Positions 8,471 through 15,265 of a stretch of 26,612 nucleotides of DNA are shown here, in pieces. Numbering within the stretch: the stretch's first letter is position 1; each line of letters opens with the position of its first letter. The notes under the pieces are model-generated. The model was not told the DNA's origin and searched no databases. It saw nothing but the letters and a program-made list of their open reading frames with translations. The stretch comes from DATCYX01 sp037444705 (GTDB taxonomy: Bacteria; Chloroflexota; Anaerolineae; Anaerolineales; UBA4823): contig JBBILY010000018.1 in the NCBI GenBank assembly GCA_037444705.1, positions 1 to 26,612 of the forward strand, written 5' to 3'. A program made the position numbers and the translations under genes.

Positions 8471-8510
8471 AAGCGGTTGCCCCGGCTCATTGCGGGGCAG
8501 CCGCTTTAAT
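8471..8510 (+). terminator. Terminator at the end of the importer operon
   Basis: AAGCGGTTGCCCCG (8471-8484) pairs with CGGGGCAGCCGCTT (8493-8506) with one T-G wobble in 14 pairs and an eight-base loop, followed by TAATT. The T-tract is short but the stem is very stable and lies 34 bases after the stop. Confidence 0.7.
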
Positions 8511-8546
8511 TAAAGCGATAAGATATGCAATTAGCCGCCTCGCAGG

Positions 8547-8571
8547 TCTGGGGCCCCTCGCGGGGCCTGGG
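8547..8571. other. GC-rich hairpin upstream of the second binding protein
   Basis: GGCCCC (8552-8557) pairs with GGGGCC (8562-8567) around TCGC, with wobble-extended flanks. It shares an AGGTCTG word with the longer hairpin at 6259-6304. It lies between the terminator and the next promoter and has no T-tract. Its function is unknown. Confidence 0.35.
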
Positions 8572-8630
8572 GGCGTTCAAGTGGACGAATGCCGCCCATG
8601 AAAAGAACTTTTATTACCCTGCATCTCTGG

Positions 8631-8638
8631 GGTAAAAT
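8631..8638 (+). promoter_or_regulatory. GGTAAAAT -10 box, leaderless start predicted
   Basis: TAAAAT at 8633-8638 is preceded by GG and ends only six bases before the ATG at 8645. Transcription would normally begin about seven bases after the hexamer, that is, at or next to the start codon. There is no recognisable Shine-Dalgarno sequence and only a weak TTTATT at the -35 position. Confidence 0.4.
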
Positions 8639-8644
8639 GGGGCA

Positions 8645-10576
8645 ATGCCACGCTTTACTATCCTGATCACCCTGGCGACATGGCTGCTTGCGGCATGCAG
8701 CACTCAATTGCCTCTCCCCTCGAGGGAAGCTCCGCCGCCTCCATCGCCCAGTGCTCCTTTGCCAACACTAGAGGTCACCCAAGAGATGCCTCCCCCCAGG
8801 GTGTTGTCCATCTGCCTGGGGCAAGAACCGAGTTCGCTTTTTATCTATGGAGACGCCTCAGCCGCGGCTCAAAGGGTGCGTCAGGCCATTTATGATGGGC
8901 CGCTGGATGTGTATGATTTCACCCTGCACCCCGTGATCCTGGAGCGCCTGCCTTCCCAAGCGGACGGCGACGTGACCCTGGAGACGGTAGAGGTGATCAG
9001 CAACACCCTGATCACTGACGCCGGCGGTAACCTGGTCAACTTGAAAGAGGGGGTGCGCTTCCTGCCGCCCGGGTGCAGTGATCCGTCTTGCGCTGAAACC
9101 TACTCTGGCCAGGGCGCAGTCGCCCTGGAGCAATTGAGCGTACGCTTTCATCTGCGCACAGGCCTGCTTTGGGCTGATGGTCAACCACTCCAGGCTTCCG
9201 ACTCGACTTACTCGTTTGAAGTCGCCAGGAGCCTCTACCCGCGCGTGCGACCAGAATTGATCGCCTATACCGCTGCCTATCAAGCTCTGGATGAGGTCAC
9301 CCTGGAATGGCGAGGGGTGCCAGGCTATCGCGACGCCCTGTATGCCACCTTTTTCTTCTGGCCTTTGCCGCGACATCAACTTGGCAACCTCGCCCCGCAA
9401 GACTTGCTCACCGCCGAGAACTCCGCACGCAAGCCTTTGGGATGGGGACCCTATATGGTGGAGGAATGGACCGCCGGGGATCACATCACCCTGCGCAGAA
9501 ACCCTTACTACTTCCGCCAGGCGGAGGGGTTGCCGCGCTTCGATCGTCTGGTCTATCGCTTCGTCAGCGACGGAGAGCAAGCGCTATTGGCCTTTCTGGC
9601 CGGCGAGTGTGATGTCCTGGATGAGACCGCACTTGGCGGCCTGCCACGACAACGCCTGCTAGAACTGGAACAGCAGGGCAAGTTGCGCCTGACGAGGAAT
9701 CTGGGCGGCGCCTGGGAGCATGCCGATTTCGGCATCCTGCCCGCCGATGTGGCTCGACCCAGTCTCTTTCAAGCACGCCAGGTGCGTCAGGCGATCTCCA
9801 TGTGCCTGGATCGCCAGACCATTGCCGAGCAGGTGTATGGCGCTGAGGCCCAAACTCTGGATACCTATGTGCCACCCATACATCCCCTGTATGCAACCCA
9901 GGCGAGAGAGTATGCCTTCGACCCACAGACGGCTGCTGCCCTGCTGGAGACAGTGGGATGGCGAGACACAGACGGTGACCCATCCACCCCGCGCCTGGCC
10001 CAAGGCGTGGCGGGGGTGGCGGACGGGACGCCCTTTGAATTTGATTATCTGGTACCGCGGGGTGGGGAAAGGGAGCAAGCGGCGCAGCTGGTGCAGGCTT
10101 TTCTGGCACAGTGCGGGCTAAAGGCTAATCTGCGTTTCGAAGATCCCGCCCAACTTTTCGCCCCTGGGCCAGAGGGCGCTATCTTCGGGCGGCACTTCGA
10201 CATGGCTCAGTTCGCCTGGCCCACTTCCCTGCAGCCGCCTTGTTCGCTCTACACCACCAGTGAAATCCCTGGCCCTTACCCGGACTTTGCCAAAGGTTGG
10301 GGTGGGGCTAATGCTACGGGCTACAGCAATCCTGAGTTTGATCAGGCCTGTCAGCAGGCGCGCGCTTCCCTGCCAGATTCCCCTGATTATGCCCAGGCGC
10401 ATCAACGCGCCCAGGAGATATTCGCTGAAGATTTGCCCGCCATACCGCTCTATCTTCATCTCAATTTCATGGTGGTCCGAGAGGACTTGTGTGGAATAGA
10501 GCTACAGACCCTGGCTGCCACCCCGCTTTGGAACCTGGAAGAATGGGATTATGGCGAAGCTTGCCTGGAGAAATAA
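8645..10576 (+). CDS. Second extracellular solute-binding lipoprotein, family 5
   Basis: This is a second family 5 binding lipoprotein, unlike the first in sequence. The signal peptide ends in the lipobox LAAC (residues about 15-18), followed by a Pro-rich spacer. The body has SBP_bac_5 segments: LSVRFHLRTGLLWADGQPLQASD, PLGWGPYMVEEW, ITLRRNPYYF and VRQAISMCLDRQTIAEQVYG. It is 643 residues long, slightly longer than usual. An unusual Cys-containing insertion near residues 138-155 (FLPPGCSDPSCAETY) may form a disulfide. No permease or ATPase gene accompanies it, so it may share the importer upstream or serve one elsewhere. It ends 72 bases before the convergent glutamate synthase operon, with no clear terminator between them. 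Confidence 0.9.
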   Translation: MPRFTILITLATWLLAACSTQLPLPSREAPPPPSPSAPLPTLEVTQEMPPPRVLSICLGQEPSSLFIYGDASAAAQRVRQAIYDGPLDVYDFTLHPVILERLPSQADGDVTLETVEVISNTLITDAGGNLVNLKEGVRFLPPGCSDPSCAETYSGQGAVALEQLSVRFHLRTGLLWADGQPLQASDSTYSFEVARSLYPRVRPELIAYTAAYQALDEVTLEWRGVPGYRDALYATFFFWPLPRHQLGNLAPQDLLTAENSARKPLGWGPYMVEEWTAGDHITLRRNPYYFRQAEGLPRFDRLVYRFVSDGEQALLAFLAGECDVLDETALGGLPRQRLLELEQQGKLRLTRNLGGAWEHADFGILPADVARPSLFQARQVRQAISMCLDRQTIAEQVYGAEAQTLDTYVPPIHPLYATQAREYAFDPQTAAALLETVGWRDTDGDPSTPRLAQGVAGVADGTPFEFDYLVPRGGEREQAAQLVQAFLAQCGLKANLRFEDPAQLFAPGPEGAIFGRHFDMAQFAWPTSLQPPCSLYTTSEIPGPYPDFAKGWGGANATGYSNPEFDQACQQARASLPDSPDYAQAHQRAQEIFAEDLPAIPLYLHLNFMVVREDLCGIELQTLAATPLWNLEEWDYGEACLEK

Positions 10577-10648
10577 AGGCAAGGCTCAATCCTTTAGACC
10601 CCTGCAATCGTAAGAAGCATCGCCAAGGCCTCAGAGAGGTTGCGGTGA

Positions 10649-13336
10649 CTAGCGGTTCTCGGCCTCTAAGGCAAAGCCATCGCGAAGCACCTCGAGTTGG
10701 TGTACTTCCACCTTGCGATAAACATCTTGAGGCGGGCAAAGGACGCCATCTACGCTCAGCAGGGCTTCTACTGAGATGCCAAACAGGCGCTCATTCTCTC
10801 GGAGATAAGGCTCAATCAATGCCCAATCGGCTGGGCTCAGTGTGGAGAAAACGCCACCGTTCAACTGGTCTTCGCTTACCTTATGATGGGGATCGCGCAG
10901 GTAAATCGCCCCACCTGAAGCCAGAGAGAAAAGATTCCCGCCCGGATAGGGCGTCTCCAGATCACACACACGCCCCCCCTCGTCGAAGGTGACGCCGTTC
11001 AGGATGACAAAGCCACCACCTTGCAAAGGATCGCCCGCCATAGAGGATTCAGCGAGATAATCCAGGCAGGTGCCGTTGATCACAGCGCGGGGCTGACCTA
11101 CAGCGTTAATAAGCGGTCGCCCGGCGGCTGAGCCCAGAACATAAATCTCGCCCCCTTTTGCTCCATAAAGAAAGGTTTGCCCCACGTCGCCGTAAATCAC
11201 CAGTTTGCCACGCTTGAAGATCTGCCCCAGTTGGTCCTGACCATCTCCGTGAAGGTACACCTCAGCCCCCTCCAGACCCGAGGCGGCATAATCGCCAACG
11301 TCGCCATACAGGTCTACTCGCGCTCCGTGGCTGTTTGGCCCAAAGCCGCAGGCGGCGAAACGTCCTCCACGCCAGTTATAGGCGATAAAATGGCGCCAAC
11401 CCATATCGTAGGCTTGCATCAGCCAGCGGGCAGCGCTCTGCTCGCCTTCGGCGGCGAAGCCCAGGGTGTCTAACGCTAGGGTGGTTTCCTGCGTCTCAGG
11501 AGGCCGCAGGTGTTGGCGATTAGCCCAGTTCAGGCGACGATATTGGCGAAGAGAAGGCACAGAACCCGGTGTACACAGCAGAGGTAACCTGTTCAGGAGG
11601 CGATTCAGGGCAGCATCCACCAGGGTGATGGCGGAGGCGCGCTTTTTCACCCCCAGGTCATAGCGCCGGTCGCGCATCAAGCTTAGGGCTTCCAGAGAAA
11701 AGGCGCATTCGCTGTCGCCGCTCAGGGCAAAATCGCCCAACCAGTCCAGCAGCCATGCCAGTTCATCCCAGGTAAAGTGCCTCAGCGCTGGCGATAGACA
11801 CTCCCATAAGGAGGTTGCCCCGCCGTTATCGTAGGCGTGTAAAGCCGTCTTTTCCCACTGCTGGCGAAACTGAGTGGAGACAGCCGTTGGGTGCAGCAGT
11901 CTGAGACGTACATGCTGACGTTGCCGATCCACACTGACTACCTGGCCGAACTTATTGACGCAGGTCAAGGTGCCTGCCTCTCCAGGAGTGGCTTTGTGCA
12001 CGCTGAAGCGGAAGGCTCCACCATCGGTATGGGAACCGCCCCGCGCTACCCAATAGCGATCTGCTAAGGGCTGGAAGCGTTTGTCTTCCGCCGCCAGTGA
12101 GCGCAGGCAGGCGTTGATGGCCTGTCTTTCGGAGGCGATTAGCCCGATCTGGACAGGCTTCTCGCCCTGTTGCAGGCTGGTGGCATTCTCATACAGGGCA
12201 AACACCTGAGGCCGCAACATGCTGGTGTCGGTGATGCCGAGCAACTCATACCTCCCCTCGTCGGGGAGTGAGCGGGCGACAATGAAAAACCACGGGCCAT
12301 CCGGCGAGCCATGCAGGTGGGCACGTTGTACGGCGCGGTAAAGTTCCTGCTTCTCCCTGGGTAACATGATGAAGTCGTGTTCAGTGGTGGGCGCCATCGC
12401 CTCCAGGGTGATTTCCAGTGGGTAACCATAAACACGATCCCACAGATCGAACAGTTGTACCCCTACCTCGGTGTCGGTCAGGAATAATTGCCCAATGTTG
12501 CGCTGGCGCAGGTATTCGCACACGGCGTGATAATTAGCGAAATCGCCGTTGTGCACCAGGGCCTCGTTCAACCCGATAAATGGGTGCGCGCCGCCGGGGT
12601 GCCATACGCGTCCTTTGGTGGGGTAGCGCTGATGGGCAATCCACACCTGTGCCACCTGATCCTGTAGTTGATAATATTCCACTACATTTTCAGCATAACC
12701 CACGATCTTGAGCACTGAGAGATCGCGTCCATGGCTGAGGACGAAGGCGCGTTTTTCACCCAGGCTAGCGTAAAAGCGCACATTCAGACGGTAGGTATTC
12801 TGGTAGACAAACTCATCCTCCAAAGCGCGCCCAGGCAGATATTCCAGGCCTTTCTCCTGGGCGAATTGCGCCAGCACCTTTGGCTTCACGCGCACGAAAT
12901 AGCGCCAGACATCTGGGGGTTGCACCTCCAAGCCCGTTACCTGTCGGTAATCGTCCAGATGGGGTAAGGGGTATGCTTGAGCGACATCAAACCAGGGAAA
13001 GATAAAGTCCTTTTCCACCTCAGGTAGAGCCTGGGGGTCGAGCAGGGCAATTTGGAGCAGATAATGGGAACGCAGAGTCTCGGGGTCTACACCTGCCTGA
13101 GCAGCGTCCAGCCCGGCCATGGCGATGCCGCCGCCCTTGCCATTGCCGCGATTGTGCATTTGGGCCGAGGCAGTGAGTACATGCCGCCCGGCGATAGGCA
13201 GATTAGCCGCGAAGCCCAAAACGCCACACCCGCCCTCAGCGGCTTCAGTGGATTTTTGGCTTAAACCCTCCCGAGGTGTGAGGCTGAGCAAATCGGCTCG
13301 AGAACGGAGGATATAGTCTGCATAGGGGTGGGTCAT
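10649..13336 (-). CDS. Glutamate-synthase-type protein: class II glutamine amidotransferase plus GXGXG domain, no FMN barrel
   Basis: This 895-residue protein joins the first and last domains of a GltB large subunit and lacks the middle FMN barrel. The N-terminal Ntn-type amidotransferase has its nucleophile at Cys37 (GGCGVLGF), which implies removal of a 36-residue propeptide. Conserved segments include AHQRYPTKGRVWHPGGAHPF and ALVHNGDF, so it should release ammonia from glutamine. Residues from about 650 on form the GXGXG beta-helix, with repeats such as LYGDVGDYAASGLEGAEVYLHGDG and GKLVIYGDVGQTFLYG. The FMN part is supplied by the first gene of the same operon (15266-17743). GGAG eight bases before the ATG is a good ribosome-binding site, and the gap from the EamA gene is 26 bases. 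No GltD-like NADPH subunit is present in the window, so the electron donor is unknown. Confidence 0.88.
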   Translation of the reverse strand: MTHPYADYILRSRADLLSLTPREGLSQKSTEAAEGGCGVLGFAANLPIAGRHVLTASAQMHNRGNGKGGGIAMAGLDAAQAGVDPETLRSHYLLQIALLDPQALPEVEKDFIFPWFDVAQAYPLPHLDDYRQVTGLEVQPPDVWRYFVRVKPKVLAQFAQEKGLEYLPGRALEDEFVYQNTYRLNVRFYASLGEKRAFVLSHGRDLSVLKIVGYAENVVEYYQLQDQVAQVWIAHQRYPTKGRVWHPGGAHPFIGLNEALVHNGDFANYHAVCEYLRQRNIGQLFLTDTEVGVQLFDLWDRVYGYPLEITLEAMAPTTEHDFIMLPREKQELYRAVQRAHLHGSPDGPWFFIVARSLPDEGRYELLGITDTSMLRPQVFALYENATSLQQGEKPVQIGLIASERQAINACLRSLAAEDKRFQPLADRYWVARGGSHTDGGAFRFSVHKATPGEAGTLTCVNKFGQVVSVDRQRQHVRLRLLHPTAVSTQFRQQWEKTALHAYDNGGATSLWECLSPALRHFTWDELAWLLDWLGDFALSGDSECAFSLEALSLMRDRRYDLGVKKRASAITLVDAALNRLLNRLPLLCTPGSVPSLRQYRRLNWANRQHLRPPETQETTLALDTLGFAAEGEQSAARWLMQAYDMGWRHFIAYNWRGGRFAACGFGPNSHGARVDLYGDVGDYAASGLEGAEVYLHGDGQDQLGQIFKRGKLVIYGDVGQTFLYGAKGGEIYVLGSAAGRPLINAVGQPRAVINGTCLDYLAESSMAGDPLQGGGFVILNGVTFDEGGRVCDLETPYPGGNLFSLASGGAIYLRDPHHKVSEDQLNGGVFSTLSPADWALIEPYLRENERLFGISVEALLSVDGVLCPPQDVYRKVEVHQLEVLRDGFALEAENR

Positions 13337-13362
13337 GCCTGTGGCTCCATTTGCACAAGGGT

Positions 13363-14301
13363 TTAATCATCTCCGCTGGTAGAGATGGTTTGCAGCGGGG
13401 CGGCGGAGGCGGGTGCCTTAGCGCGACCGGTGTTGATCAGGGCAACCGCCGTGACGATCACCGCAGCTGCAATTAGCAGGCGCAGGGAGAGGGTCTCTTG
13501 AGCCAGCCAGTTACCGATAAAGATGGCAATCAGCGGGTTGACATAGGCATAGGTGGCTACCAATGGCGTTGGCGCTACGCGCAGCAACCAGGTATAGGCG
13601 GCAAAGCCTACCAGGGAGCCAAACCCGATCAGGTAAGCCAGCCCCCACAGCGAGCGCGCTGTGATGCCGCTCAGGTCTAAGCGCCCCCATTCGCCGCTCA
13701 AGGTGCCTGCCAGGAGCAAGCCTGCGCTGCCAGCCAACATTTCCATCCCAGTGCCCAGCAATGGGGAATTGGGCAGGGGTGCCTGTCGCGTGTAGAGCGA
13801 ACCAATCGCCCAAAATAGGGCTGCCAGCAACAGGGCGACTATGCCCAGGGAATCGAAAGAATGGCTGTTTCCCAGAAATTGATTTGGGCCGATGAGCAGA
13901 ATGATGCCCGCCAATCCCAGCAACACACCGCTGGCGGTTTGCCAGTTGGGTCGCACGCCGCCAGGGCGAATGGCGTCAATCAATACCATCCATAAAGGAG
14001 AAGAGCCTACAATCAGGGCGGCGATGCCCGAAGCCACCCGCTGTTCAGCCCAGGACACCAAGCCGTTGCCCCCTAACAGCAAGAACAAGCCTATAATCGC
14101 GGCTGAACGCCACTCTAGGCGCCTGGGAGGTAGATCGCCCGCCAACCTTCGCCAAGCATACAAAATGCCACCGGCAATGAGAAAACGGGTAGCCGCCATC
14201 AAAAAGGGCGGCATGCTTTCAACAGCAAAGCGAATGGCTAAGTAGGTAGATCCCCAGGTGATATAGACCGCGATGAGTGCCAGCCAGATTTTGACCTTCA
14301 T
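13363..14301 (-). CDS. EamA (DMT superfamily) exporter
   Basis: This 312-residue integral membrane protein has about ten hydrophobic helices in two repeated halves, the EamA/RhaT layout. The N-terminus reads MKVKIWLALIAVYITWGSTYLAIRFA, where the WGSTYLAIR motif is diagnostic. The second half carries YTWLLRVAPTPLVATYAYVNPLIAIFIGNWLAQE, also typical. I chose the ATG at 14301, not the upstream one at 14337, because it forms an ATGA overlap with the stop of the Ada-like gene and starts directly before the first helix. Relatives export amino acids or metabolites, but the substrate here is unknown. Its place between two glutamate-synthase genes hints at export of an amino acid or nitrogen metabolite, which is inference only. 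Confidence 0.88.
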   Translation of the reverse strand: MKVKIWLALIAVYITWGSTYLAIRFAVESMPPFLMAATRFLIAGGILYAWRRLAGDLPPRRLEWRSAAIIGLFLLLGGNGLVSWAEQRVASGIAALIVGSSPLWMVLIDAIRPGGVRPNWQTASGVLLGLAGIILLIGPNQFLGNSHSFDSLGIVALLLAALFWAIGSLYTRQAPLPNSPLLGTGMEMLAGSAGLLLAGTLSGEWGRLDLSGITARSLWGLAYLIGFGSLVGFAAYTWLLRVAPTPLVATYAYVNPLIAIFIGNWLAQETLSLRLLIAAAVIVTAVALINTGRAKAPASAAPLQTISTSGDD

Positions 14302-15179
14302 ACCCTTTTCTCTCTTTCTGAAAGCGACATTTCCCAACCCAACAGCGCCTTTTTACGCGCCGTGCCCCAGCGATACCCCCCGAAATCGCCTGCTTTGGGT
14401 AAGACGCGATGGCAGGGGATGAGCACCGGGATAGGGTTGTGAGCGATGGCTTGAGCAACAGCGCGAACGGCCTGCGGTAAGCCAATTGAGATGGCAATAT
14501 CTTGATAGGATACCACGGTTCCTGCAGGAATGCGCAAGAGCGCTTCCCAAACCTTAATTTGAAAATTGGTACCCCGCAGATGCAGGCTCAAGGGGGAGGT
14601 TGTAGCTGCGTGCAGGCGAGCGAACAGGGCATTCGCCAACGGGGTCGTGCGTCTCTCGTCCTGGATCAGGCAGGCTTGCCCCCAGCGTTGCCTTAGTGTG
14701 GCGATTGCTCCTGAATGGTTGTGATCGAGGACGAAGATCAGATCGCAGATGCCGCGCTCGGTCAGCGCCAGCAGGCATTCACCGAAAGGTGTGGGGTGAA
14801 AACCGTAAACGATGCTCAAGCCTGCGCCACGGCGTTTAAATTCAGCGGGTGTAACCGCCTCACAGTGGATAAACAAGTCGTGCAATCGTCCCGGGCTGGA
14901 CAGCCCTGTCTCATATGTCGCCTCCAATAGGCTGTGGGAGCGCAATAAGAGATACTTGGCTTGTTCTTTGGTCAAATATTGCAAGAAGCGTTTGGGGCTG
15001 ATGCCCACCCAGCGGGTGAACAGGCGCTGGAAGTGAAACTCACTCAGATGGACACTGGCGGCGATCTCCTTCAACGTCGGCTGATTGGGATAGGTGGCTT
15101 CGATAAACTGGATGGCTTTTTCGACGCGCTCGTAATCTTGCGCCTGCTGCCACAGGAATTCAATTGGGACAATTTCCAT
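14298..15179 (-). CDS. Ada-like protein: AraC-type DNA-binding domain fused to O6-methylguanine-DNA methyltransferase
   Basis: The protein combines an AraC-type double helix-turn-helix (about residues 15-115, including TLKEIAASVHLSEFHFQRLFTRWVGISPKRF) with a suicide alkyltransferase that removes methyl groups from O6 of guanine. The active-site motif IPCHRV is intact, followed by GGYRWGTARKKALL as in Ogt/Ada. The N-terminal zinc phosphotriester-repair domain of full Ada is absent, so the usual methylation switch for activation is missing. I chose the ATG at 15179 (293 residues) because GGAGGT (15184-15189) sits just upstream of it. The frame is open to 15269. Its stop overlaps the EamA start by ATGA. 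It is the second gene of the operon, 86 bases after the FMN-domain gene. Confidence 0.88.
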   Translation of the reverse strand: MEIVPIEFLWQQAQDYERVEKAIQFIEATYPNQPTLKEIAASVHLSEFHFQRLFTRWVGISPKRFLQYLTKEQAKYLLLRSHSLLEATYETGLSSPGRLHDLFIHCEAVTPAEFKRRGAGLSIVYGFHPTPFGECLLALTERGICDLIFVLDHNHSGAIATLRQRWGQACLIQDERRTTPLANALFARLHAATTSPLSLHLRGTNFQIKVWEALLRIPAGTVVSYQDIAISIGLPQAVRAVAQAIAHNPIPVLIPCHRVLPKAGDFGGYRWGTARKKALLGWEMSLSEREKRV

Positions 15180-15265
15180 CGCAACCTCCACCATACCATT
15201 ATATAAGCCGGGCCAATTCCAGACCACCCGATTCTTGCGCCCTTCTCTGCTCAGACAACTCAGCC

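Noticed and set aside
8858..9580. Open frame of 240 codons on the minus strand
   Set aside because: It is antisense to the second binding protein and has low-information composition, with no start signals.
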